From Anthoceros angustus (lineage: Eukaryota; Streptophyta; Anthocerotopsida; Anthocerotales; Anthocerotaceae), in assembly GCA_010909165.1 (NCBI GenBank), contig MU008169.1:310001-374000 (forward strand): 64,000 nucleotides of DNA. The letters are read 5' to 3'. Position 1 is the stretch's first letter. Every line of letters starts with the position of its first letter. Positions 23,020 through 33,400 of the stretch are shown here, piece after piece. Made by a program: the position numbers and the translations under genes. The notes under the pieces are model-generated. The model saw only the letters and a list, made by a program, of their open reading frames with translations, had not been told where the DNA came from and ran no database searches.

Positions 23020-24651
23020 ATGGCCACCGCGTCAGCAGCATTCAAGTCCAGGGAGGATCACCGGAAGCAGTTGGAGTTGGAGGAGGCTCGGAAAGCTGGG
23101 CTTGCTCCAGCCGAGGTTGACGAAGATGGCAAGGAAATCAATCCCCATATTCCGCAGTACATGTCCTCTGCGCCCTGGTACCTCAATTCGGAGAAACCGA
23201 GCTTGAAGCATCAGAAGAACTGGAAGTCGGATCCGAATTACACCAAGGACTGGTATGACCGCGGTGCCAAGGTTTTCCAAGCTAGTAAGTACAGGAAGGG
23301 AGCGTGTGTGAATTGTGGAGCCATGACTCACGACTCCAAGATGTGTATGGAAAGGCCCCGGAAGGTTGGTGCAAAGTGGACTAACAAGCACATTGCTCCT
23401 GATGAGAAGGTGGAGTCGTTTGAGTTGGATTATGATGGGAAGCGGGATCGGTGGAATGGGTATGACTCTGGAACGTACGCTAGGGTTATAGACTCGTATG
23501 AGATGAGGGACGAGGCCAGGAGGAAGTATCAGAAGGAGCAGCAGCTGAAGAAGCTGGCGGAGAAGGAGAGCGTGGGAGATCAGGAGGGGAAGGACAGCGA
23601 TGATGATGAGGACGAAGATGAGGATGTTGAAGTGGATGAGGCCAAGGTGGATGAGAGTGAGCAGATGGATTTTGCCAAGGTGGAGAAGCGTGTCAGGACT
23701 ACTGGAGGAGGAAGCACTGGAACTGTGCGTAATCTTAGGATTCGGGAGGATACTGCTAAGTACCTTCTTAATCTTGATACCAATTCGGCTCACTACGACC
23801 CCAAGACCCGATCTATGAGGGAGGATCCACTGCCGGACAGTGATCCCAATGAGAAGTTCTACGCTGGGGATAACCGGAACAGGATCAGTGGGCAGGCTCA
23901 GGAATTTAAGCAGCTTAACATCCATGCCTGGGAGGCGTACGAGAAAGGGCAGGATATCCACTTGCAAGCGGCACCGTCTCAGGCAGAGTTATTGCATAGA
24001 GAATTTAAGGTTAAGAAGGAGAAACTGAAATCTAGAACCAAGGATGACATCATGGATAAGTATGGTAATGCGGCCTTGGAGGAGAAACCTCCCATGGAAT
24101 TGTTGCTGGGACAGACAGAGTTGCAGATAGAGTATGACAGAGCAGGTCGTATTGTGAAGGGCCAAGAAAAAGCTGTGGCCAAGAGCAAGTACGAGGAGGA
24201 TGTGTTCATCAATAACCACACCACCGTCTGGGGTTCATGGTGGAAGGAAAATCAGTGGGGCTACAAGTGTTGTAAGCAGTTTCTTAGGAACAGCTATTGT
24301 ACCGGTCAGGCAGGAATTGAAGCTGCAGAGGCTTCAGCCAAGCTGATGCGGTCCAACATCGCTCGCAAAGAGGCTGTTCAGGAGAAGCCTGTGGTGCCTA
24401 GGGAGGAAAAGAACCTACCATGGGGCACAGATGTTCCAGATGACCTTGTGCTGGACAAGAAAAAGTTAAAGGAGGCATTGAAGAAGGAGGATGACAGGTT
24501 AAAAGGAGAGAAGGACGAGAGGAAGAGGAAGTATAATGTCACCCATGATGATGAGGTTACTGCCGAAGATATGGAAGCATACAGACTTCGGAAGGTTCAC
24601 TTTGACGATCCCATGACACAGATGCGAGGCATGGCACGTAAAGTAACATAA
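23020..24651 (+). CDS. SLU7: Pre-mRNA-splicing factor SLU7
   Basis: An intronless 543-residue protein, close to the usual plant SLU7 length. SLU7 acts in the second step of splicing, holding the 3' splice site at the spliceosome. The N-terminus is the family signature (FKSREDHRKQLELEEARKAG, then NPHIPQYMSSAPWYL), followed by a CCHC zinc knuckle (CVNCGAMTHDSKMC, about residues 98-111) and MERPRKVGAKWT. An acidic DED run lies near residues 190-210, and the conserved WGSWWKENQWGYKCC block is near 405. The frame also opens 13 codons earlier (22981), but the ATG at 23020 gives the conserved MATASAAFKSREDH start. It is divergent from EAF6. Confidence 0.96.
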   Translation: MATASAAFKSREDHRKQLELEEARKAGLAPAEVDEDGKEINPHIPQYMSSAPWYLNSEKPSLKHQKNWKSDPNYTKDWYDRGAKVFQASKYRKGACVNCGAMTHDSKMCMERPRKVGAKWTNKHIAPDEKVESFELDYDGKRDRWNGYDSGTYARVIDSYEMRDEARRKYQKEQQLKKLAEKESVGDQEGKDSDDDEDEDEDVEVDEAKVDESEQMDFAKVEKRVRTTGGGSTGTVRNLRIREDTAKYLLNLDTNSAHYDPKTRSMREDPLPDSDPNEKFYAGDNRNRISGQAQEFKQLNIHAWEAYEKGQDIHLQAAPSQAELLHREFKVKKEKLKSRTKDDIMDKYGNAALEEKPPMELLLGQTELQIEYDRAGRIVKGQEKAVAKSKYEEDVFINNHTTVWGSWWKENQWGYKCCKQFLRNSYCTGQAGIEAAEASAKLMRSNIARKEAVQEKPVVPREEKNLPWGTDVPDDLVLDKKKLKEALKKEDDRLKGEKDERKRKYNVTHDDEVTAEDMEAYRLRKVHFDDPMTQMRGMARKVT

Positions 24652-26342
24652 GTTGTTGCTTAGACCGTCACAGGCAGATTGGGTAGGTCAGTGCAAGGAC
24701 CAAGGAGAAGCAATGCAGACGACCTTGTATGAGGAGAATGGTGTTCATCACTAATCACCACACTGCCGGGTATCACGGTGGAGGGTGAGTCAGTAAAGTC
24801 TTTAGGCGGGGTGCTCGAGAGGCTGTTGTGTGTAGTGCCAAGCGTCACCTATCATAGAGATTGACTGCTGCCAGGCTCCTGAAAGCACTTTTGGCAACAG
24901 ACGTTCAGCTCACTTTAGGCACATCACTTGGTTATTAGCTCAGAACTTATTTCTGCCAGGAGACTAAGTGTATTCACTGAAAATGTCGGCTGATATGAAG
25001 AGGGGCCACACCAACTGCCACAGTAAGCATGACTCTCACTGTTGTCGTGGTCCTGGTTTCTCGTTTGCTTTTCTTCTAGATCTCATTGAGGAGTTCTCAC
25101 CTCCTTGCAGGGGATATGGTCTTGGAGGAAGATGATGAATTGTTGTCGGTGAGGACCCATCTGGTGACATTTCTGTGGTCGCACTCTACTCCATACGCCT
25201 ACAGAACCAAGAGTATCCCTTGTCTATGTTCCCAGCTGCTTACTGTAATGTGTGAAACGAAAGCATTGAGGGCCATTGCCGGAAAATGTACAACAAAAGC
25301 ACCCGTGATTTCCTCGTTGTGTTACAAGTGAGCACTCTGGCAGGAGAAGCATCAAGGACTCCAGGATTGTTTACAATTTTTTACACGAGTGAACATGACC
25401 CCGACGTCGGGGAACTTTGGGCACTATCTCTGCGGAGTTGCTTACATACAAAAATTACTTTCAAAGATGAGTTGGTGGGATCCAAGGTGGCTGCCTCGTC
25501 CTCCAGGGGTGACGAGTGCACGCTACAGAATTGGACTATCTTCTGTCCATATTGTCTTACGTACTTTACAGGGATCCCATCCCCAAGAACACAATAAAGC
25601 ACCTTGTTATAATTACAGCGATTCTCCTGGTTATAGATCATTCAGAAGGCTTCCATTGAGAGTCTCTTATTTCAAGACTGTAGCCGCAATCTTTAAAAGA
25701 GTACTATTCCGAGTTTGATGTCCAGACGCTTCAATTAAATGGACACTTCAATCAACCACATGTATTTCACATCCGAACACACAATAAATGTTCTTCTCGT
25801 TTCTGGGTGACTTACACATGATAAACGTTAGCTCGTGTCTGCGCAGGCTTGAGGCTTTTTTAACCAATAACTTCAAATGCAGACAAGTTTGAGGTTTTTT
25901 TAACCAATAACTTCAGACGCAGACAGGCTTAAGGTTTTTTTAACCAATAACTTCATACGCAAATAGGCTTGAGGTATTTTTAACCAATAACTTCAGGGAG
26001 GTTGTGCCGGTATCATGCTGTCGAGGACTGTTTGAATTCCACTAAGTTATTTTATACTAAAAAAAATTCAAGAATAGAATGTGTGTAAATAGACAAACTT
26101 AAATGCAGAAGAAGTCTATCAATTGTCCACTTGGATGGAATGAGCTAAGTGTGTTTCACAATTAATTGCACAACTTAGTTCATAGCTACATGTTGATTTC
26201 ACTAATTTTTAGGTGTGAGACTAGCTCTTGGAATCAAAAGCAGGCCCAACAATGTTTAAGATCGTTCAAATAAAATGATCTTCAAACAAAATTCTTCAAC
26301 ATAGATTTTATTTATTATCGATCAACTTTTGAGGGAGAAGAG
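24652..26342. repeat. SLU7 3' flank and a 40-bp tandem repeat
   Basis: No gene recognised from 24652 to 25830. At about 25837-25996 there are four copies of an exactly 40-bp unit; the phrase TAACCAATAACTTCA starts at 25861, 25901, 25941 and 25981. Between it and 26342 the DNA is AT-rich and holds nothing I recognise. Confidence 0.75.
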
Positions 26343-27968
26343 CTAGCTATAAGTTGACGAAGAAGAGCCTATGTAATCAGGTGCGCCTCCGACCACGGAT
26401 AATGGTCCAACAGGCATTGTGGGGCTCGCTTCTGGTGCCTCAAAACCTGGTTCCGGTGGAGATGTATAATCACTTGTAGGGGCTTTTAGTGCCTCAAAAA
26501 CTGGTTTCGGTGGAGATGTATAATCACTTGTAGGGGTTGTTGGTGCCTCAAAAACTGGTTCTGGTGCAGATGTATAATCACTTGTAGGGGTTGTTGGTGC
26601 CTCAAAACCGGTTCGTGCGTATGTATAATCACTAGTAGGTCATGGTGCCTCAAAACCGGTTCTGTGCGGATGTATAATCACTTGTAGGTGGTGCCTCAAA
26701 AGCGGTTCGTGCATATGTATAATCACTTGTGGGGCTCGCCGTGCCTCAAAAGTGTGTTCGTGCATGTATAATCACTTGTAGGGGTTGTTGGTGCCTCAAA
26801 AACTGGTTCTGGTGCAGATGTATAATCACTTGTCGGGGCTGTTGGTGCCTCAAAAACTGGTTCTGGTGCAGATGTATAATCACTAGTAGGGGCTGTTGGT
26901 GCCTGAAAAACTGGTTCCGGTGCATATGTATAATCACTTGTAGGGGCTGTTGGTGCCTCAAAAGCAGGTTCTGGTGCAGATGTATAATCACTTGTAGGGG
27001 CTGTTGGTGCCTCAAAAGCTGGTTCTGGTGCAGATGTATAATCACTTGTAGGGGCTGTTGGTGCCTCAAAAACTGGTTCCGGTGCAGATGTATAATCACT
27101 TCTAGGGGCTTTTGGTGCCTCAAAAACTGGTTCCGGTGGAGATGCATAATCACTTGTAGGGGCGTCTGCATCCCAACCCCTAGGAGCATTCTTAAACCAA
27201 GGTCCCCTAGCAAGTACCAAAAGATATGATTAATTTCAACTTTGATGATAAAATATGCTGGTGGTCTAAAACGAACAATGAAAAATGTAGCAGCTCTTAC
27301 TCCATGTAAGTCTCCAAAACATCCGGGAGAGAGTGTGTGTCCTCGCCATTAGAGAACATGGCTTTCCATGCTTTTGGAGACAGCACAATATCCGCATCAC
27401 AAACATTGTACTCGTCATTAGTTTTGGATTGATGACAAGTGTCTGGATCGGTCTCCCCATACACGAGTACGGAAGTCCGCATATTTAGAATAGTGCATTT
27501 ATATGGGGTCCCTACAATATCACTCTCATCCATAGGGCATATTAGAAATGTAGCATTGCACACACTCTCACTTAGTTTACTCATATCCTCCAACAAAAGG
27601 GGAGAAAACAAGGCCCAATAGCCATCATTAGGATCAGTTGAATTCTCAGTCTGCGAAGGACAATTATCTGACTTCGGTGCTATATACAAATCAACAATAC
27701 AGACAAACTATTAGCCTTCCATTAAAGACAAGATTGATCCATTCAATAATATTGAAGCTTTTCATGAAATGCAGAGCATATACAAGGTTTTACTGTACTT
27801 ACGAAATGTGACGGGAAAAATAGGATATCGTGTGGTGTTCCATGACCTCCCAAACGAAGCAGGCCGTGGAGCTGGCGCCCTAGATGCACCAAGTTTACAA
27901 CTCATATTTGAAATAAAAACAACTAGAACCAAGACCATGATACACGTTTTTACATGCAAACTAGCCAT
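26343..27968 (-). CDS. secreted protein with Cys-containing domain and an 18-residue Pro/Tyr tandem repeat
   Basis: Exons 27968-27803, 27679-27301 and 27206-26343; junctions are GT-AG and in phase. Exon 1 encodes a signal peptide (MASLHVKTCIMVLVLVVFIS). Exon 2 encodes about 125 residues with six cysteines (SVCNATFLICPMDE, PYKCTI, DTCHQ, NVCDADI) that I cannot place in a family. Exon 3 is about 15 tandem copies of EAPTAPTSDYTSAPEPVF (54 bp), closing with APDYIGSSSSTYS and TAG at 26343. Four copies at about 26600-26770 carry small losses at CTG/CAG that break the frame, although the copies on either side encode the same peptide. The product could be an extensin-like wall protein or a precursor with repeated core peptides; function unknown. 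Confidence 0.7.
26420..27170 (-). repeat. 54-bp coding minisatellite
   Basis: About 15 head-to-tail copies of a 54-bp unit; on + each contains GATGTATAATCACTTGTAGG and GGTGCCTCAAAA. The copies from 26780 to 27170 and from 26430 to 26600 are nearly uniform, while those at 26600-26770 are shortened. It encodes the 18-residue repeat of the surrounding gene. Confidence 0.9.
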
Positions 27969-28909
27969 ATTGATAATAACCTTTGTTCTTCAATCTCAAT
28001 ACATGCTCTACATATATAGGGTAGCAGAGTCTCAAGTTGCGCTACATATTTCTGAAAGTAAAAATAAAAAATAAAGAAATTATAAAAATATATACTGAAT
28101 AAGAATTTAAGAAGAGTTACATGTACATGTATGATGTTCTCTTTTTAATCAGATCAAATTATTAAATACTAGAATTAATTTTAGTTGGTTGTTGTTGAAC
28201 TTGAAGAACCACTATGGGATTAAGAGATTTACATATGTTTTGTTCAAGAGTTATCATGGAAGTTGCATTGGTACCTTTTTTCCTTTTCTTCTTTGGGCAT
28301 AACATTAGAAGAAATTGTATTGAATCCATGCAAGATGTTGAGGTTTTTTTGGTACGAAGAATATTCCAAATAATAATAATAAATCCAAAATCATATATCA
28401 TTCTCTAACTTGCAACTTGCCGAACTTGAACAAGCAAGCTAAAAATTAATGTATTTTTAAGTCCCTCACTCTAATACAATAACAACAACAAGTGAGCTAA
28501 AGTTGGATGGACAAATATTACTTATCTACACAACTATGACATCCAGTCAAGTTCGTCACTCACCGTTCTCCGAGCATGTCTCATTCAAGTAAGCATTTCT
28601 TGTAGTCACTTCACGTTGCCACGTTAGAGACAAACCTGACCCATAAATTCAGGAGACCAGAAAATTAAGACGCTTTAGACGAGGATTTACTCGTCCAAAG
28701 AGAAGCAATTTTTTAGACTGTTTGCAAAGTCTGAAACAGTTCTTGTCCGCAGCTGGGATAAACACTCGAAGCTTCGCGTGAGGCTTCGCTCCAATTATTT
28801 TATTGCCTTCTGTGTCTTTACAAAGTATGCTGTTGGCCTTCAGATTCTGAAAGCTCGCCATTTCGTTCTCCGGCCTGAGAGGTTGGAGGAACCGGTTCAC
28901 TGCGGAAGC
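27969..28909. other. intergenic region upstream of the repeat-protein and cupin genes
   Basis: AT-rich divergent intergenic region between the minus-strand repeat-protein gene and the plus-strand cupin gene. It should hold both promoters. No further gene, repeat or RNA recognised. Confidence 0.4.
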
Positions 28910-29520
28910 ATGGATCAAGTGTCCTTCAGCGGCGACCAGTTCCAAGCCCTGGTGACTCCTTCCGTCCAGTTCATCGGGCCAGGTGAGCAAGCCTCCTCTT
29001 ATGATCTCCGTGTGCAGAGACGATGTGGTTTCCTCATTGCTCGCTTTGATGTGGTGCAGGAGAGGGAATCAGCGTATGGGCTCTCGGAATTCTGGTGACC
29101 CTGAAAGCTCTGGGGAACGAGACGGGGGGCTCCTACTCTCTGTGGGAGGACCTGGTGCCACCCGGTGCGAGCCCGCCTCTCCATTTCCACACCAATGAGG
29201 ACGAGACTTGGTACCTTCTGGACGGAGAGCTGGAGTGGAATGTGGGAGGCAAGACATTCCTCGCCACCAAGGGCTCCTTCGTCCACCTCCCGAAGTTTGT
29301 GCCGCACGCGTTTGTGAACAAATCGAGCAAACCAGCCCGCATGGTTCTCACGTACACCCCGGCGGGCTTCGAGGGCTTTTTCCTGGATGTAGGCATTCCA
29401 GCGCAGTATCCAGATGACACGGACGATCTCAGTCCTCCGAAGCTCACCAAGGACGACCTGGCGAAGGCTATCAAATTAGGGGAAGGCTACGGCATGGTGG
29501 TCGTTGGACACTCATCCTAA
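28910..29520 (+). CDS. cupin-2 domain protein (quercetin-dioxygenase-like)
   Basis: Exons 28910-28982 and 29060-29520, joined by a 77-bp GT-AG intron in phase, give 177 residues. A single small beta-barrel follows a short leader. Cupin motif 1 is PPLHFHTNEDETWYLLDGE (metal ligands H, H and E), and motif 2 is SFVHLPKFVPHAFVN with its histidine. This arrangement is typical of single-domain cupins that bind Fe, Mn or Ni, including bacterial quercetin dioxygenase-like proteins; the substrate cannot be told. No signal peptide is evident, so probably cytosolic. The protein looks intact. Confidence 0.85.
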
Positions 29521-29602
29521 CCTCTTCTCACCGTCCTTCCCTCTTGTAAATCAGACCTCCGGACTGCGATCTGGACATGTGCCGAATTCGGGATGCGAAC
29601 AG

Positions 29603-30180
29603 CACTTACTGCCCCTCGTGTAGAGGAGCTTCATTTCCAAGGCCCTCTCTCTCACTGAGCTCTCTGACCTTACAGTAGTACCACGGTCTGGCCAGCTCTG
29701 TACCTTGTACAGCCTTCCAATAAGAAAATAAGAGAATCTTGCAAGCGTTACCTGTTCTGCAAAGATGTCCATGGCTGTTGACCTCTTGCCAGCACAGAAC
29801 TTGAAAACCATGCTTTGATACCAGTCTTTGTAGGACACCACTTCGGGAGCAGGTTTGAAAGACTGCAACAGCCAACCCTGATCAGCTCGACGACTCCTGA
29901 AGCTATTCGTCCTCCCTTTTTGTTGCAGCCTGCTCTTCTCACACTAAGAGAGAGCTCAAGCTTCATCACCTTTTTCATTGTGTCCACTTCCTTCTAGCGC
30001 TGCAAAGCCTTCACTTTCCACGCGAATGCAAATCTTCAACGTCCCTAATCCGGCAGAAATCTCAAGCTTCCGTTCTCCAACTCGGCAAGCTTCCACAGAA
30101 GTGATGGACTCTATTTCTTGAAAGGTAAATGATACATCGGGAAGGCCAGCTTAGCCTTCCAAAAGAATTGTTCTGCAATT
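29603..30180 (-). CDS. possible unrecognised multi-exon gene
   Basis: Between FAD4 and the cupin gene the minus strand has protein-like open segments with splice signals: about 30150-29990 (SFTFQEIESITSVEACRVGE, then RKLEISAGLGTLKICIRVES), about 29945-29760 (LLQSFKPAPEVVSYKDWYQS, ending FAEQ before a GTAACG donor) and about 29695-29603 (ELARPWYYCKVRELSEREGL, ending at TAA). The alternating hydrophobic pattern of the first segment hints at a beta-rich domain. The joins cannot all be brought into phase by eye, and I do not recognise the family. Confidence 0.3.
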
Positions 30181-30284
30181 TCTCTTACACGCAGAGCCTT
30201 AAACCCTGGCAACAATTCCACATTCCCGCTACAACTACATCTTTAGTATACATTGCGAATCTACAAGCAGAGCGGATCTGACCG

Positions 30285-31292
30285 TCACGAATCGGAAGAA
30301 GCAACGGCCTCAATCTCCGTCCCATCTTCAAAGTAGGAACTCTCCTGCGTCCACTCCGGCGTCGTCCCGGCCCAGCTCCTAGGCCTGGCCCCGGTCCAGC
30401 CATGAATCACCCGCTCCATCTTCCCGAAGAAATTCGTCCGATTCAACACCGGATTCCACACTCCACTCACAATACAATAATTGATATCATACGGGGACCG
30501 GTGATGCGCTCCGTGCATCTTCCGCGACACCAAAACTCCCCGATCCTGCAACGCCACAACAATCTCCGGCAGCTGGCTCCGCTTACAGTGCGCCCAAGCG
30601 TGAAACTGCTGGCACAGCATGATGCAGCCGAGAAAAGAGCCTAAGAACGCATCCCCCCCGGCATTTTCCGGAAGCATCAAAAACGGCGCCAGGGCAAACG
30701 CGATAGGCTTGGCCACAGCGTGGATGTTGTTCGCGAACTGGCGCTTGGTGATCGTCCATGGCCGCTGGTGGTGGCCCTGGAAAGCGTCGATCTGCGACCC
30801 GAACACCGGCGTCCGCGCGTCCCCGTAGTTGTCGATCCCCCAGTGGAAAATCCCGGTCCCGAGGTCCGCCAGCACGTACCCGCAGGCGAGCCCGCGACCG
30901 CGGCCGCCTCCCCGACCGCGCCCGACTCCGCGGCCGCCGCCCAGGCCTTCGCCAGCGCCCCCAGGACGGCGCCCGCGCCCGCCGCGACCCACGCCCGGTG
31001 CTCCAATGTCGACTCCAGGGCCGTGTCCTTGGACCCGATGGCCGCGGCTGCTGCCGCGGTCTCCACCCCCGGTCCGCCAGCAGCGCCTGCGCCTGCGGTC
31101 CCCGCCCGCCGCACACAGCTCGCAATTGCGATTTGCAGAAGGTGCCTTCCGCGGGTAGGAGGGAGAAGGAGGAGCGGCTCCTGCTCCTCCGCCTGCCTCG
31201 TCCAGAGCTCGAATCGGCGGGAGGTGTAGGAGGAGCTTGCCGTGCGGGGATGCGAGGATTACCATCTTCGATTCAAGGCTGGAAGGAGACAA
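30285..31292 (-). CDS. FAD4: FAD4/Kua-type plastid fatty-acid desaturase with an apparent frame break
   Basis: The C-terminal ~200 residues are clearly FAD4/TMEM189 (Kua) family: YVLADLGTGIFHWGIDNYGD, AFQGHHQRPWTITKRQFANN, QQFHAWAHCKRSQLP and KMHGAHHRSPYDINYCIV, carrying the histidine clusters that bind the di-iron centre. Arabidopsis FAD4 makes the trans-16:1 of plastid phosphatidylglycerol. Upstream, the annotated frame becomes an implausible Arg/Gly run, while another frame over about 31045-30935 reads DTALESTLEHRAWVAAGAGA, which matches the family's first membrane segment. A 1-2 base indel (real or assembly) is therefore likely in the GC-rich stretch near 30880-30940, and possibly another nearer the start. 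The initiator and transit peptide are uncertain. Confidence 0.75.
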   Translation of the reverse strand: MSPSSLESKMVILASPHGKLLLHLPPIRALDEAGGGAGAAPPSPSYPRKAPSANRNCELCAAGGDRRRRRCWRTGGGDRGSSRGHRVQGHGPGVDIGAPGVGRGGRGRRPGGAGEGLGGGRGVGRGRGGGRGRGLACGYVLADLGTGIFHWGIDNYGDARTPVFGSQIDAFQGHHQRPWTITKRQFANNIHAVAKPIAFALAPFLMLPENAGGDAFLGSFLGCIMLCQQFHAWAHCKRSQLPEIVVALQDRGVLVSRKMHGAHHRSPYDINYCIVSGVWNPVLNRTNFFGKMERVIHGWTGARPRSWAGTTPEWTQESSYFEDGTEIEAVASSDS

Positions 31293-33400
31293 TTCGCGTT
31301 GCGGCCGGATGGGGGCGGGAGGGAGCGCGTCGAATTCTCCCTCCCAGACGTGACACAGCCGAGAGCCGAGGGGAGTGGAAGGAATGCCTAGCCGTGTTCA
31401 GCGGTTTGCGTTGGATGGCAGGCCTGTGTAGAGTGCCGCGTGGCGGAAGCCTATGGGTTGTGGAGTCAGGAGGAGTGGCGTGGCCCGCTTTCACCCCTGT
31501 GTTCACTTCGTCGTGGGACGGTTGATCACCCGCCGCTCAAATTTGTTCCCACCCTTATCTCGGCTTTGTGTACCACATGCCAAACGAATTTAGGTGGGGA
31601 TGGACAGCTTCTTGTGCATCTTTGGTGTGGTCTTCGGGTGTCATGCGGATTCACTTACCCACGAAATTCAATAAAATTTGTAAGGTTGTAAGTTTCATAC
31701 GGGAAAAGAAGATTTTATTATAAAAAAGAGATGGGAAAAATCCATCCATCCCAAAAAAAAAAAATCATCTACCCCAAAAAAAAAGGGGAAAAATCCATCC
31801 ATCCCAAAAACAAAAGGGAAAAATCCATCCACCCCAAACACAAAAGGGAAAAACCTATCCACCCCAAAAACAAAAGGGAAAAACCCAATGAAGGACACGA
31901 TGCCAGGGGACTAGCCCCTATGATCACACATTTCAAAACTACCAATTGCTCCAAGAACTTTGTGGTTAGGGATATGAAAAGGCCTACTTACCACCAGTGT
32001 CGAAGAAGCTGCATACTAATACCAAGGAAATCAAATAGGGAGGAAGCTTACAAGGCAATTTATTCCTTAACACTCATCCACTCATCCTAACCATATGTAA
32101 AAGTTTGGAAGTTTCATACTAATACCAGAAATATTCCTTAACACTCATCCACTCATCCTAACCATATGTAAAAGTTTGGAAGTTTCATACTAATACCAGA
32201 AATATTCCTTGACACTCATCCACTCATCCTAACCATATGTAAAAGTTTGGAATAGTGTGGTGACTATTGTAGTTGACTATTGTCTAGGTGGTAAGTGCTA
32301 CTACCCTCTTTGTCATGATCCGGTTTGAGACGGGTTTAGCAAAGCCTTGTCGCATGTCCATCTTCAGCAAATAATGCAGTTCCGCTTGTGTGGCACAAAT
32401 CTCGATGCACATCCGATGCACCATGCAGGAGGGATGCAACTCTTCCTTCCCTACTCTTTTGCAACTGGCTATTTGTTCACCGTCCACAATGTTGAACAGC
32501 GATGTCTTACCCGAACTTCCAATCTCTGCTCCGTCGACTTATAAATAGATCATAATACATATGCAAGGGAGAATGTCTGAAATATAATATAACTCAGCAC
32601 TTGGCACGACATTCAATTATGGAATACTTACCTACCACAATTGTTCTGCAATCTACCTATCTCTTGCCTCCGTGAAGACTTTTCTTTCGATGCAACTGAT
32701 CTATACCACACATTACTAATATCCGCAAGTACTAGAGTTGCCTTCTTTCCTTAGTTTCGTTTGAGGTATTTGGCTCACAAAAAGCTCATTTTTGATTGAT
32801 GGAATTACCTCCTAGGATATGGTTCACCACTTGCTAGGTGATGGCTAAGCCCTCCTCCACAACAACAATTTGCATACTAATTAACACCTACTACAAGTCT
32901 TTGTGCATGTGGGAGAAGGTAAGGTTGCTTAAAACTAAACCGAGTCTTACCTCATTCACGAGAACCATCAGGCTCATGTTATTTAAGCCCTGCATAGCAT
33001 AGTGATTGGGCATATATTTGGACTTATGATTGGCCCATAAATTATTCACAATCGGGTACAATTCACCTATAATTGACCCACAATTTACTTATAATACCTA
33101 CACAGGTACAAAAATATATACCACATATTTCTACCTACCATACATGTTGCAACATACAAGTGATGTTTGTGACCCTTTTGATCTTGTTTTTGGGGCATCT
33201 GCCCGGGCTTCTTCGCAGGTTGAAGCACCTACCTCCGATTTTGGCCGGTACAAGTATAATGTACCAAATGTACACCCTTTGTTGTTTCTCATTTAAGTTT
33301 TTCCGTAGTCTCTCTCTACGCTATAGAATACACAATTTGTACATAGTTTCTTCTAGATAGCATCAAATGCATACAAAACTTGGTTATACATACAGTTCTC
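31293..33400. repeat. intergenic DNA with two tandem-repeat arrays
   Basis: At about 31728-31890 a purine-rich unit of about 33 bp (GGGAAAAATCCATCCACCCC with variants) recurs five times. At about 32061-32253 a 71-bp unit containing CACTCATCCACTCATCCTAA occurs three times (starts near 32071, 32142 and 32213). No gene recognised; the rest is AT-rich. Confidence 0.7.

Noticed and set aside
23032-23967. 311-codon minus-strand frame opposite SLU7
   Set aside because: A shadow of the SLU7 coding frame; Leu/Ile-rich product with no family features, while SLU7 is conserved on the other strand.
26729-27229. Plus-strand frame reading a Cys/Trp repeat (CRGCWCLKNWF)
   Set aside because: Opposite strand of the 54-bp minisatellite. 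The minus frame has a signal peptide, splice sites and a stop that fit a gene; this one does not.
30758-31525. 255-codon Arg/Pro-rich plus-strand frame opposite FAD4
   Set aside because: Typical GC-rich antisense shadow of a coding gene; no domain.
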